From: Paenibacillus soyae
Lineage (GTDB): Bacteria; Bacillota; Bacilli; Paenibacillales; Paenibacillaceae
Assembly (NCBI RefSeq): GCF_024623455.1
Contig: NZ_JANIPJ010000028.1
Span: 1-64,000 of the forward strand
DNA: 64,000 bases
Direction of reading: 5' to 3'
This document shows positions 8,745 to 17,010 of this stretch, piece by piece. The notes beneath the pieces are model-generated. The model made no database searches. It was not told where the DNA came from and saw nothing but the letters and a program-made list of their open reading frames with translations. Numbering within the stretch: the first letter of the stretch is position 1; every line of letters begins with the position of its first letter. The translations under genes and the position numbers were made by a program.

Positions 8745-8778
8745 GCAAGTATCGCTTATAATCGACTATAATACTTGC
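8745..8778. promoter_or_regulatory. Inverted repeat in the divergent promoter region
   Basis: Perfect 8-bp arms GCAAGTAT (8745-8752) and ATACTTGC (8771-8778) surround an AT-rich core with TATAAT-like boxes on both strands. Its place midway between the oxidoreductase and AraC genes suggests an operator controlling both. Confidence 0.45.
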
Positions 8779-8827
8779 TCTTTTTTATGAAAAAGTCGCA
8801 AATCTTGCACTCATAGTGGAGGCGAAC

Positions 8828-9664
8828 ATGGATATCGTAGGCATCTACCATAACGACGCGGGAACGATCCTGCTCGACCATACGATTCGCACGGGCAACT
8901 TCACGATGACCGTCCAGCATTCGCATGACGAATACGAGCTCTACTATCTGATGTCCGGGCAGCGGGATTATTTCATACGGGACAGGACGTACCGGGTGGA
9001 GAAGGGCAGCTTCGTGTTCATCGAGCGGGAGGAGCTGCACCGGACGATCGATACGGGGGTGCCGAATCACGAGAGAGTCGTGCTCAACTTCTCGCATGCG
9101 CTGCTTGCGGGGTTTCCTCTGCATGGGAGCAACGGCGTTATTACGCTGCCGCCGCAAGAGCAATACAAGGGCGAAGCGCTGATCGCGGAGCTGATCGAGG
9201 AGGCCAGGGGGAACGCGGCCGGCAGGGATGTCATGCTGGAGTCGCTGCTCAGGCAGCTTCTTATGCTTCTGTTCCGAGCGCAGGCCGAACAGCCGGAGCC
9301 GGAGGCTCAGCCTTCATCGGCGCACCGCGTGATCTCGGAGGTCGCTTCCTACATCGGCGACAACTATAAGGAGCCACTGCGGCTGAACGACGTGGCGAAG
9401 CGCTTCTTCGTCAGCCCGTATTACCTGAGCCGCAAGTTCAAGCAGTGCACCGGCTTCGGCTTCTCGGAATACGTCCAACTGGTGCGAGTGCGGGAAGCGC
9501 AGAGGCTGCTTCGGGAAACGGATCTGAAAATGATCGAGATCGCCTCGCTCATCGGCATCGAACCCGTGGCAAACTTCTACAAGCTGTTCAAATCGGCGAA
9601 CGGCTGCTCGCCGCTCCAGTACCGGAAGCGGCAGCGAGGAGCTGCCGGGGGGACCGGGGAGTGA
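8828..9664 (+). CDS. AraC family transcriptional regulator
   Basis: A 278-aa protein. The start is the ATG at 8828, six bases after GGAGG (8818-8822); a GTG at 8816 is in frame but overlaps that site. N-terminal cupin domain (HSHDEYELYYLMSGQRDYFI, about 25-45) and C-terminal AraC helix-turn-helix pair (SPYYLSRKFKQCTGFGFSEY). It is closely similar in layout to the regulator at 1262 and likely controls the divergent oxidoreductase/acetylesterase operon. Confidence 0.88.
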   Translation: MDIVGIYHNDAGTILLDHTIRTGNFTMTVQHSHDEYELYYLMSGQRDYFIRDRTYRVEKGSFVFIEREELHRTIDTGVPNHERVVLNFSHALLAGFPLHGSNGVITLPPQEQYKGEALIAELIEEARGNAAGRDVMLESLLRQLLMLLFRAQAEQPEPEAQPSSAHRVISEVASYIGDNYKEPLRLNDVAKRFFVSPYYLSRKFKQCTGFGFSEYVQLVRVREAQRLLRETDLKMIEIASLIGIEPVANFYKLFKSANGCSPLQYRKRQRGAAGGTGE

Positions 9665-9693
9665 CGGGCTGCCGAAGAAGCAACTGCAAGGCT

Positions 9694-9733
9694 TGAAAAA
9701 AAGCATGGCCGCGATCGGCTCGCGGCCATGCTT
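9694..9733 (-). terminator. Terminator of the rpmG operon
   Basis: A perfect 13-bp stem AAGCATGGCCGCG (9701-9713) / CGCGGCCATGCTT (9721-9733) with a 7-base loop; the minus-strand reading runs into seven T. It follows rpmG by 10 bases and may also stop the convergent AraC transcript. Confidence 0.85.
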
Positions 9734-9742
9734 GCTCCCGTC

Positions 9743-9892
9743 TTAGCGGGTTTCCCTATGAATCGTGTACTTCTTGAGCCGTGGCGAATACTTCCTGATC
9801 TCCAGCCGCTCGGGCGTCGTGCGTTTGTTTTTGGTCGTCGTATAGTTGCGATCGCCGCACTCCGTGCAGGCCAGCGTAATAATCACTCGCAT
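9743..9892 (-). CDS. rpmG: 50S ribosomal protein L33, zinc-independent-type paralogue
   Basis: A 49-aa protein (starts MRVIITLACTECGDRNY, ends KKYTIHRETR) of normal L33 length, with AGGAGGAG ten bases before the ATG. Zinc-binding L33 needs two CxxC pairs. Here the first is present (Cys9, Cys12) but the second position reads KYSPRLKKY, as in the zinc-free Bacillus paralogue. It therefore probably replaces zinc L33 when zinc is short, freeing metal. It lies 17 bases after the ZagA-type GTPase gene and shares its operon and terminator. Confidence 0.93.
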   Translation of the reverse strand: MRVIITLACTECGDRNYTTTKNKRTTPERLEIRKYSPRLKKYTIHRETR

Positions 9893-9909
9893 CGTCTACT
9901 CCTCCTCTC

Positions 9910-11127
9910 CTAACGGAATTGCTCCTCCAACTGAATCCCCGTATGGTCCGGGAAGTCGTCCTGGAACGCGCTCCAGTTCATGCCCATCTCTTCATCCGTC
10001 AGCAGGCACTTGTCCAGCTCTCCCGATATCGCCATACGATCCAGGTCCATACCGATAAACACGATTTTGTTGACCCGATCGCCATACCGCTCATCCCAGC
10101 TCTCCGCGATGGACGGATCCTCGCGAAGCAGCTCCCGCCGCTCCTCCTCCGGAAGTGTCGCCGCCCACTTGCCGGCCGGACCGAATTGGATGGAAGGACC
10201 TGCTTGGCTGAAGCTTTGCGCCATCTCGCCGCGGGTCGCGAGCCATACGATCCCTTTCGCCCGGACAATCTCCTCCGGCCATTCGCTCATCCACTGCATC
10301 AGGCGCTCCGGATGGAAGGGCCTTACCCGCTCGTAGACGAACGACGCGATGCCGTATTCCTCGGTTTCCGGCGTATGGTGCTCCTTCTCCATTTCCTGCA
10401 TCCAGCCGGCCGAGCGGCTGGCCTCCTCGAAGTCGAACAACCCCGTATACAGAATGTCGGAGGGACTGACCTGCCCTCGTTCGGCGCGGATGAACCGCGC
10501 TCGCGGCTGTAGCGTCCGGAGCACCTTCTCCAGCTCAGCCAGCTCTCGCTCGCCGACCAGATCGCATTTGTTCAGGACGAGCACGTCGCAGAACTCGATT
10601 TGGTCGATGAGCAGGTCCACAACATCGCGGGCGTCGTCCTCCGCCACGGCCTGCTTGCGGTCCATCAACGATTCGCCGGAGGCGAAATCCGCCCAGAAGC
10701 GGTAGGCATCCACGACGGTGACCATGCAATCCAGCCTGCAGAATTGCGTCAAATCGATGCCCTGTTCCTCGTCGATATAGGAGAAGGTCTGGGCGACTGG
10801 TACCGGCTCGCCTACGCCCGTGGATTCGATCAAGATATAATCGAAGCGGCCCTCCTTGGCAAGCCGCTCCACCTCGCGGAGCAAGTCCTCCCGCAGCGTG
10901 CAGCAGATGCAGCCGTTCGACATCTCCACCAGCTTCTCGTCCGTCCGCGACAGGTCTCCTCCTCCCTGGATCAGGTCGGCATCGATGTTCACTTCGCTCA
11001 GATCGTTCACGATCACCGCCACCTTGAGCCCTTCTCGATTGTTCAACACGTGATTCAATATCGTGGTTTTGCCCGCGCCTAGGTAGCCGCTGAGCACCGT
11101 CACGGGCAGTTTTTTGTTTTCGTTCAT
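9910..11127 (-). CDS. zagA: COG0523 zinc-responsive GTPase metallochaperone (YciC/ZagA)
   Basis: A 405-aa protein, cytoplasmic. Walker A GYLGAGKTT (14-22), the COG0523 metal motif GCICC (Cys73, Cys75, Cys76), ESTG near 101-104 and guanine motif NKCD (186-189), then a CobW C-terminal domain. It is very close to B. subtilis YciC (ZagA), a Zur-regulated GTPase thought to deliver zinc to client enzymes under starvation. The L33 paralogue follows it and an unknown protein precedes it. Its best Zur-box candidate (11974-11994) lies upstream of a truncated copy of the same family. Confidence 0.93.
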   Translation of the reverse strand: MNENKKLPVTVLSGYLGAGKTTILNHVLNNREGLKVAVIVNDLSEVNIDADLIQGGGDLSRTDEKLVEMSNGCICCTLREDLLREVERLAKEGRFDYILIESTGVGEPVPVAQTFSYIDEEQGIDLTQFCRLDCMVTVVDAYRFWADFASGESLMDRKQAVAEDDARDVVDLLIDQIEFCDVLVLNKCDLVGERELAELEKVLRTLQPRARFIRAERGQVSPSDILYTGLFDFEEASRSAGWMQEMEKEHHTPETEEYGIASFVYERVRPFHPERLMQWMSEWPEEIVRAKGIVWLATRGEMAQSFSQAGPSIQFGPAGKWAATLPEEERRELLREDPSIAESWDERYGDRVNKIVFIGMDLDRMAISGELDKCLLTDEEMGMNWSAFQDDFPDHTGIQLEEQFR

Positions 11128-11193
11128 CGTTTCGCACCTCTGGTCATTTGTCTAATGGCAGGCCGATCGCCTGCTCCGGTATTTGTGTCAACT

Positions 11194-11679
11194 TCATGGG
11201 TGACCGGCCTCCGCCGCATTCTCCAACATGGCCCTGGCGCAGCTCTCCACCAACAGGCAGAACGAGCGGTTATGTCTTATATAGAAGGAAGACAAATCAT
11301 AGCGGCGCCTGCCGGGCTCATACGTCACAAGAAGGCGATGCTTCATTCGCTTCATGGCGAGGCTGACGAATGCTTCCATCCGTGCCGATGCGGGAAACGT
11401 AATATAGGCGTATAACGAGTGCTCCTCCGGCTCGTCGAGCAGACTTACACCCGCGCAGGAAAATTCCGTCTCGATGCCGAGACGTTTGAACATCGTCAGA
11501 GCGGGCAGCAGCTCCGCATCGACGTCGGCCCCGCCGAAGCACAAGGTCTGCTTGGCGCGCACCCTCCGCTTCGGGGCAGCAGCCCATCCGGACAGCTCCT
11601 CATCTCTTCGCTTCCAGCGCCGCTCGTTATGGGAGCTGAGGATAACCTCCGATTCGTCGCTGTGACTGATATAAGCCAT
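11194..11679 (-). CDS. Unknown 161-aa protein in the Zur-type operon
   Basis: No known domain recognised. It is soluble, with a basic N-terminal part (RRWKRRDEELSGWAAAPKRRVRAKQ) and a compact C-terminal part holding TEFSCAGVSLLDEPEEHSLYAYI and RRRYDLSSFYIRHNRSF. It has three cysteines and several histidines but no clear metal motif. GAGGAG lies ahead of the ATG, 20 bases after the stop of the truncated CobW frame. It is followed by the ZagA-type gene and is probably transcribed from the Zur-box promoter, so a part in zinc-stress physiology is inferred from context only. Confidence 0.7.
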   Translation of the reverse strand: MAYISHSDESEVILSSHNERRWKRRDEELSGWAAAPKRRVRAKQTLCFGGADVDAELLPALTMFKRLGIETEFSCAGVSLLDEPEEHSLYAYITFPASARMEAFVSLAMKRMKHRLLVTYEPGRRRYDLSSFYIRHNRSFCLLVESCARAMLENAAEAGHP

Positions 11680-11698
11680 TTCGCCACTCTCCTCTGTA

Positions 11699-11971
11699 TT
11701 AGAAAGTCGGCAAGGGATCCGGAAGCTTGCGCCAATTCCCGCTCATCTCCGCGGCCGTCAGAAGCGCGCCATCCAACGACCGGGCAATGGTTTCCTTGTC
11801 GAGATCAATTCCGATCAAGACGAGCTTGGTAACCCGATCGCCCCATTCCTCGTCCCAGTCAGGGGATTTCGGGTAATTCTCCCCGAAGTAAGAAATCCTC
11901 TCTTCTTCGGACAGCGAGGCCACCCACAACCCTGCCGGTGCCAGGTGCCGCGATACTCCCGCCTGGCTGCC
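11699..11971 (-). pseudogene. 3' remnant of a second COG0523/YciC GTPase gene
   Basis: The frame reads SQAGVSRHLAPAGLWVASL onward and lines up with residues about 300 to 395 of the intact paralogue at 9910 (SQAGPSIQFGPAGKWAATL; WDERYGDRVNKIVFIGMDLD versus WDEEWGDRVTKLVLIGIDLD). The whole GTPase part (Walker A, CxCC, NKCD) is missing. A TGA at 11972-11974 closes the frame directly upstream and overlaps the Zur-box-like site, so an internal deletion seems to have joined promoter region and C-terminus. A TTG at 11929 could start a 76-aa fragment, unlikely to work as a GTPase. Confidence 0.85.
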
Positions 11972-11973
11972 TC

Positions 11974-11994
11974 AAACCGTAACAATTACGATTT
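11974..11994 (-). promoter_or_regulatory. Zur box candidate
   Basis: On the plus strand AAACCGTAACAATTACGATT (plus one T) matches the B. subtilis Zur consensus AAATCGTAATNATTACGATT at all but two positions. It precedes the minus-strand set truncated CobW, unknown gene, zagA, rpmG. Zinc-loaded Zur would repress this set. Confidence 0.75.
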
Positions 11995-12025
11995 TGGATC
12001 AATAAAATGTGCCGAACGCAGCGGT

Positions 12026-12832
12026 TCAACACGTCTTGGGCTGGTATTCGGCCAAAGCCTCGTCAATATGAGCCGTTCGAAGAGGGCTGTCCTCGATGAT
12101 CGCCTTCCTCTTGGCCTTCAGCACGATTTGCTCCATGTCGGCGTAGCTGCAGCCGGCCAGCCGCTCCGAGGCGATCGCCCGAACATCCTCCTCTTGCCCG
12201 AATTCGCCGATCAAGAGCGAAATATATTGCTCTCTTCCCGCTTCATCCGGCAGGCTGTACGCCATCTTCGTATCGAAGCGGCGCCAAATCGCATTGTCCA
12301 GCTCCGTCTCCAAATTCGTAGCCGCCATAAAGATGCTGTCGCCCTCGAATTCGTCCAGACATTGGAGAAGCGTATTGACGACTCTGGCCATTTCTTTTAC
12401 TTCATCGTTGTTTTCCCGCGTTCTTGCGATTGCGTCGAATTCGTCCAGGAACAAGACGCATGGCGTCGCCTTCGCGTATTCGAATATTTTGCGCACGTTG
12501 CTCGCCGTTTCTCCCAGATGGCTGTGAATAATCGCATCCAAGCGCACCAGAATGAGAGGCAGCTCGAGCCGGGACGCCATATAGAAAGCGGTCAGCGTCT
12601 TGCCCGTGCCGGGAGGGCCGAACATGACGACCTTATTCGGGATCGGCACCTCATGCTGCTCGAATTTCTCCTTCATCCCAAGAATCGTAATAAATTCTTC
12701 GACGATTTGTCGGTTCCGGGGCGGCAAGACGATCCGCTTCACTTTCCTTGCGCATTCCTTTGCCGCGTAATAAGCGGCCATATCGATTCCTTTGGCGCGC
12801 GGCAGTCGCGTGTTCGATGACGTTTTACCCAT
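12026..12832 (-). CDS. AAA+ ATPase
   Basis: A 268-aa single-module AAA+ protein: Walker A GPPGTGKT (72-79), Walker B VLFLDEFDAI (126-135), sensor-1 AATN near 170 and arginine finger RRFD near 184. The lid domain follows, ending in Cys. No transmembrane or protease domain. It is similar in outline to the ATPase module of FtsH/spastin-like proteins and of small bacterial AAA genes paired with other factors. It is the third gene after the S14 paralogue and a DUF3024-like gene, downstream of a Zur-box-like site, so it may remodel or chaperone proteins under zinc shortage. That role is inferred from position. Confidence 0.85.
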   Translation of the reverse strand: MGKTSSNTRLPRAKGIDMAAYYAAKECARKVKRIVLPPRNRQIVEEFITILGMKEKFEQHEVPIPNKVVMFGPPGTGKTLTAFYMASRLELPLILVRLDAIIHSHLGETASNVRKIFEYAKATPCVLFLDEFDAIARTRENNDEVKEMARVVNTLLQCLDEFEGDSIFMAATNLETELDNAIWRRFDTKMAYSLPDEAGREQYISLLIGEFGQEEDVRAIASERLAGCSYADMEQIVLKAKRKAIIEDSPLRTAHIDEALAEYQPKTC

Positions 12833-12901
12833 CTTGATTTTCTCCCTTGCCTTGAATTGCGTCTATGCAGGACCGGACATCCCGCCCCGCCGCTCTGCGG
12901 C

Positions 12902-13234
12902 TCACGATATCCAGAACAAGCCTTCTGTGTCCAACTCCACCTGCTCCAGCTGGCGCTCGAAGTCGGAATCCGGCCGTATGGCGGGAACGGGGACGAAAGC
13001 CCCGTCCTCACGCTTCGCATACACGCGCCAGCTTCCCGCTTCCAGCCGGAATTGCGCGATGTCGGCGCGGCTCCACTCCCGCTCCGGATAGGCGGGCCTT
13101 TTCTCGCACAAGGTCAGGACGTTGCCATCCCACTCATAGGCCAACCGGACGGAGGACCGCACGCCATGGGGCACCTTCGTTTCGATGTAGCCGTCCAATA
13201 TTTTCTCGAGTCTTCTGACCGTGAATGAATCCAT
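12902..13234 (-). CDS. DUF3024-like protein
   Basis: A 110-aa protein. The pattern RRLEKILDGYIETKVP near the start, VRLAYEWDGNVLTLCEKRPAY (about 28-48), a WRVYAKREDGAFVPVP strand and a C-terminal ERQLEQVELDTEGLFWIS match my memory of the DUF3024 family, whose function is unknown. The gene follows rpsN by 27 bases and precedes the AAA+ gene by 69, in the same direction, so co-transcription from the rpsN Zur-box promoter is likely. Confidence 0.7.
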   Translation of the reverse strand: MDSFTVRRLEKILDGYIETKVPHGVRSSVRLAYEWDGNVLTLCEKRPAYPEREWSRADIAQFRLEAGSWRVYAKREDGAFVPVPAIRPDSDFERQLEQVELDTEGLFWIS

Positions 13235-13261
13235 CTTATCTTCACCCCGAGCGCTGAGCCG

Positions 13262-13531
13262 TTACCAGCTGGACTTCTTAATGCCCGGAATTTGGCCTTT
13301 GTACGCCAGCTCCCTGAACACGATACGCGATACTTTGAATTTGCTTAAGTACCCATGCGGCCTGCCGGTCACTTCGCAGCGGTTGTGCAGGCGAGTCGGC
13401 GACGCGTCCCTCGGCAGCTTCTTCAGCCCCTCGTAATCCTTGTTTTCCTTCAGCTGTTTCCGAATTTCCGCGTAACGGGCTACGGTAGCGCGTCTTTTCA
13501 TTTCTTTGACGACTTTTGATTTTTTGGCCAA
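13262..13531 (-). CDS. rpsN: 30S ribosomal protein S14, zinc-independent paralogue
   Basis: An 89-aa protein starting MAKKSKVVKEMKRR. I chose the TTG at 13529-13531 because GAGGTG lies 6 bases upstream and the protein then has the exact length and N-terminus usual for the long, zinc-free S14 type (B. subtilis RpsN2/YhzA); a GTG three codons earlier is in frame but overlaps the ribosome site. The CxxC...CxxC knuckle of zinc S14 is absent; the region reads RLHNRCEVTGRPHGYLSKFK. It should replace zinc S14 when zinc is low. A Zur-box-like site lies 15 bases upstream. Confidence 0.93.
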   Translation of the reverse strand: MAKKSKVVKEMKRRATVARYAEIRKQLKENKDYEGLKKLPRDASPTRLHNRCEVTGRPHGYLSKFKVSRIVFRELAYKGQIPGIKKSSW

Positions 13532-13545
13532 TAAGGGCACCTCAC

Positions 13546-13566
13546 TAATAGTAATAATTACGATTA
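13546..13566 (-). promoter_or_regulatory. Zur box candidate upstream of rpsN
   Basis: TAATAGTAATAATTACGATT (plus one A) matches the Zur consensus AAATCGTAATNATTACGATT except at about three outer positions and keeps the central GTAAT-N-ATTAC. It lies 15 bases before the rpsN start codon, where bound Zur would block transcription. Confidence 0.72.
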
Positions 13567-13655
13567 ATTATAAACAACATTTTCGAAAATGCAACCCCTT
13601 GCCCAAAATCGGCTTTTCGGTTCGATGGCCCGGCATAGAGAATACACCGGACAGC

Positions 13656-14915
13656 TCAATCTGCAGCGTCGCGCAGCGGCGTACGAAGCGCAATGACGAA
13701 CAAGAGGAGCATCAGCGCGGAGAGCAGCGCGAAGGTCGGCTGAACGCCGACGCTCGCGGCGGACAATCCGCCGAGCAGCGCGCCGAAAGGCGACCCGCCA
13801 TAAGCGATCATGCGCCCGCCGGCATGTACTCTCCCCTGTAGATGATCGGGCGTCAGCTGCTGGCGTAGCGTGATGCCGTTCATAATGATCAACGTGCTTG
13901 CTCCGCTCCATAGCAAATAGAAGGCCGCCGCCGAAGGAAGAGCGCCGCTCATGGCGAAGCCGAACAGCGAGGCGCCGCTGAGGGCCAAGCCCGCGATCGT
14001 AATGAGCCCCGGTCTGAGCCTGATTCGGAGACGAGGCAAGCTCAAGCTTGCCAGCAAAGCGCCGGCAGAGCCGACCGTCAGCAGCAGCCCGAACTGCGGC
14101 GCTTCGTCCGCAATGCCCAGCTCGCTTGCGGCGAACACGACAAGCAAGCCGGCCGCGGCTCCCCCGACGAAGCTGTTGCCGAAGCCCAGCAGCGTCAAAC
14201 TGCGGATAAGCGGCTCCGCCCATATGAATCGCAGACCCTCGCGTATATCCGTCCCGAGCTTCCGCAGCCGCCCCTCGGGAATTGCTTCCAAGAGGGGCCG
14301 TTCCGGCTGGAACGACTGACGAATCGATCCGATTATAAGCGCGGACAGGAAATAGCAGAGCGCCGTTACGGCAACGGCCCATTCCGCGCCCCACGCCGCA
14401 ATGATCACTCCGGCTAGGAGCGGAGCCGCCATTCGAACGACGGTATCCGATGCGATCAGCAGGCTGTTCGCGGCCACCAGATTGCGCCGGCCCACTAGCT
14501 GCAGCAGCGCGCCGTGACTGGCGGAGTCGAAGCCGACAAATGCGACGGCAGCCAGAAACGATACCGTGATGAGATGCCAGGGCGAAGCCTGGCCGGCAAG
14601 CAAAGCCGAGAGAGGCACCGAAGCGAGCGCGGCTGCGCTGAGCAAATCGCAGCCGATCATGATCCGCTTTCGGCTGCCGCGGTCGGCGAGAGCTCCCGCA
14701 AGCAGGCCAAACAACAAATACGGCAGACTTCCGCTTGCCGCGACTAAGGACGTGAAGATCGGCGAGGAGGTCTGCTAGTAAATATAGAACGGCAGCGCTA
14801 CAACCGAAAGGCCCGAACCAAAGTAGCTGAGCAGATTGAAGGCGAAGTATCGTGTGAAGCCTTTGCTTGCCCACAACGAAGCTTGGTTTGCGGCCGATTC
14901 CGCGCGCCGGCTCAC
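13656..14915 (-). pseudogene. MFS transporter gene interrupted by an in-frame amber codon
   Basis: The first part (GTG at 14913-14915, overlapping the stop of the FecCD gene) encodes FTRYFAFNLLSYFGSGLSVV and PFYIY, then TAG at 14775-14777; the same frame goes on with QTSSPIFTSLVAASG and LLFGLLAGALADRGSRKRI to 13656. Joined, the reading gives a normal length (about 419 aa) twelve-helix major facilitator of the EntS-like exporter group, with the helix 2-3 loop motif GALADRGSRKR intact. The TAG most simply arose from a CAG glutamine codon. Reinitiation at an ATG at 14717 would lack the first helices. Its place after a metal-chelate importer suggests it once exported a chelator. Confidence 0.8.
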
Positions 14916-15973
14916 CTCCTCGCCCCCGGTCTGCGCAGCAGGTAGAGGAAGAAAGGCGCCCCTAGCAGCGTCGTAACCGCCCCGACCGGCAGGCTTGACA
15001 CATGATGCTGCATCCCCGGCAGGACGAACGTAAGCGTGATGCTCTGGCCCGCCCAGTCGGCTGCCGTCAGCAGCACGGCGGACAGCAGTGCGCTCGCCGG
15101 GAACAGCCGGAGCGGCTGAGAGCCGACGAGCCGGCGGGCGATATGGGGTCCGATCAGCCCGATGAAGCCGATCGCTCCTACCGCCGATACCGCCGCGGCC
15201 GTCAAGGCGGCCGCGGCGAGAAGCAGCAGCAGCTTCATCCGGTTCACGGCAAGACCTAGTCCTGCGGCCGTTTCGTCGCCGAGCCGAAGGAGCGACGCAT
15301 GCCGAGCGAGCAGCATAGCAAGCCCGAACAGCGCCAGTCCCCATGGCCATATATGGCTCCAATGCATCCATACTCTGCCGTTCAGCGATCCGAAATTCCA
15401 CAGCAGGACGGAGGACAGTCCCTCCTGATTGCGCAGAAGCAGTAGCGATGTCGCCGACTGAATGACCGAGGTAGCCACTATTCCCGTAAGAGCCAGCCTG
15501 GCGCCGCTGTTGCCCCTTCTGCCGTTCAGCAAATAAATGAGGACGACCGCCGCCATGCCGCCTGCCAGCGCCGCCCACGACAGCCCGCCGCTTGTCGGAG
15601 CCGCGCCCGGCCACCATTGCATGGCAAGCACAACGGACAGCACGGCGCCCGCGGATACGCCGATAAGCCCCGGCTCCACCAGCGGATTGCGCATCACGAC
15701 CTGAAGAATCGCTCCGGCCAGGCCCAGCATGGCGCCCGCCGCCATCGCCACCAGAACACGGGGTAGTCGCAAGTTCCATACAATATGCCGAGTGCCGGCA
15801 TCCTTCGATACGCCAAGCAGCGCCTTCGCTACCTCCGCTATGGAGAAGGAGGTGCGACCGAACGCGATATGGAGCACGAGCATCGCCGCAAGCAGCGCGG
15901 CCAGCACAGCCAGTACGAGAATATAGGAAGCGCGGAACGAACCGCGTTCTCTGCCGAACATTCCTTTAGCCAA
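14912..15973 (-). CDS. FecCD family ABC transporter permease (metal-chelate uptake)
   Basis: A 353-aa membrane protein with about ten hydrophobic segments and the FecCD signatures LRLPRVLVAMAAGAMLGLAG (about 68-87), RNPLVEPGLIGVSAGA (94-109) and GFIGLIGPHIARRLVG near 265-280. It starts at a TTG (GGAGG upstream) and overlaps the preceding permease by 8 bases. With that permease it would form the channel of a siderophore-, cobalamin- or metallophore-type importer. No ATPase gene is present in the cluster. Confidence 0.9.
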   Translation of the reverse strand: MAKGMFGRERGSFRASYILVLAVLAALLAAMLVLHIAFGRTSFSIAEVAKALLGVSKDAGTRHIVWNLRLPRVLVAMAAGAMLGLAGAILQVVMRNPLVEPGLIGVSAGAVLSVVLAMQWWPGAAPTSGGLSWAALAGGMAAVVLIYLLNGRRGNSGARLALTGIVATSVIQSATSLLLLRNQEGLSSVLLWNFGSLNGRVWMHWSHIWPWGLALFGLAMLLARHASLLRLGDETAAGLGLAVNRMKLLLLLAAAALTAAAVSAVGAIGFIGLIGPHIARRLVGSQPLRLFPASALLSAVLLTAADWAGQSITLTFVLPGMQHHVSSLPVGAVTTLLGAPFFLYLLRRPGARR

Positions 15974-16994
15974 CGGGTCCGCCTCCTCTCCGAATCAGCA
16001 CGTACAGCAGGAAGACGCTTCCGCCGAGCAGCGTCGTCCATACGCCGACCGGGATTTCCATAGGAGCGAACATTAGCCTGGCGAATCCATCGGCCGCCGA
16101 CAGAAGCGCCGCTCCGCAAATCGCGGAGACGGGCAGGACAAGCCTGGCATCCGTCGTGCGAAGCATAGCCCGGGTCAGATGAGGCGCCAGCAGCGAGATA
16201 TAGCCGATGGGTCCGCATTGCGCCACGGTAACCGCGACAAGCAAGGCGCAGGTCACAAGGAGCAGCATCCGGGTACGTCCGACCTTCATGCCGAGTCCCG
16301 TTGCCGCATCGTCGCCGAGCTGCAGCAGATTGACGGAACGAGCGAGCAGCATGGCGACAGGAAGCATCACGGCGAACCAAGGGATGAGGCGATCGACATG
16401 CTCCCAGCTGCGGTTGGCCAGTGAGCCTAGCAAATAGATATACAGCAGATTGACATCGTTGCTGGTCCCAAGGGCGATGAGCACGACCAATAGACCGTTC
16501 AGCATGGCGGACACGGACATGCCGACTAGCAGCATGCCCGCGACGCCCCGGCTGCCCCTGGACGCAAGCACGACGATCGCTCCGCCCGCCAGTCCCCCGG
16601 CAAGCGCTAGCAGGGGCTGCAGTTGGAACGGCACCGGCAGCCGCAGCACCGTCACGGCCGCTATGACGAGCGAAGCGCCCGCGGATATGCCGAGCAGCTC
16701 GGGACCTGCCAACCGATTATTCAGCGCGCCTTGCATCAGCGTGCCGGAAGCGCCCAGAAGAGCGCCGGTCATTAGTCCGATAATGTAGCGAGGCAGTCGG
16801 ATTTCGCTTACAAGAATATGCTCCAGCTCCTCCCCTCCCGGGGCGAGCACGGCAGACCAGACGACATTCCAGTCGATTACGGGAGTGCCGTATTTCATTC
16901 CCGCCGCGAAGGTCGCCGCAAGGACGGCTGCTAAAGCAAAGACCGGAAGAATAAGGGTTCTTCCGGTCTTCATGATGGGGTTCCGATTCGACAT
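15966..16994 (-). CDS. FecCD family ABC transporter permease (metal-chelate uptake)
   Basis: A 342-aa polytopic membrane protein. Signatures are IRLPRYIIGLMTGALLGASG near 65-84, LNNRLAGPELLGISAGASLV (92-111) and GPIGYISLLAPHLTRAML near 260-277. It starts at an ATG with GGAGG upstream, 17 bases after the binding-protein gene, and overlaps the next permease gene. The pair forms the heterodimeric membrane part of the importer. Confidence 0.9.
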   Translation of the reverse strand: MSNRNPIMKTGRTLILPVFALAAVLAATFAAGMKYGTPVIDWNVVWSAVLAPGGEELEHILVSEIRLPRYIIGLMTGALLGASGTLMQGALNNRLAGPELLGISAGASLVIAAVTVLRLPVPFQLQPLLALAGGLAGGAIVVLASRGSRGVAGMLLVGMSVSAMLNGLLVVLIALGTSNDVNLLYIYLLGSLANRSWEHVDRLIPWFAVMLPVAMLLARSVNLLQLGDDAATGLGMKVGRTRMLLLVTCALLVAVTVAQCGPIGYISLLAPHLTRAMLRTTDARLVLPVSAICGAALLSAADGFARLMFAPMEIPVGVWTTLLGGSVFLLYVLIRRGGGPVG

Positions 16995-17010
16995 GTGTAC
17001 GGCCAGCCTC

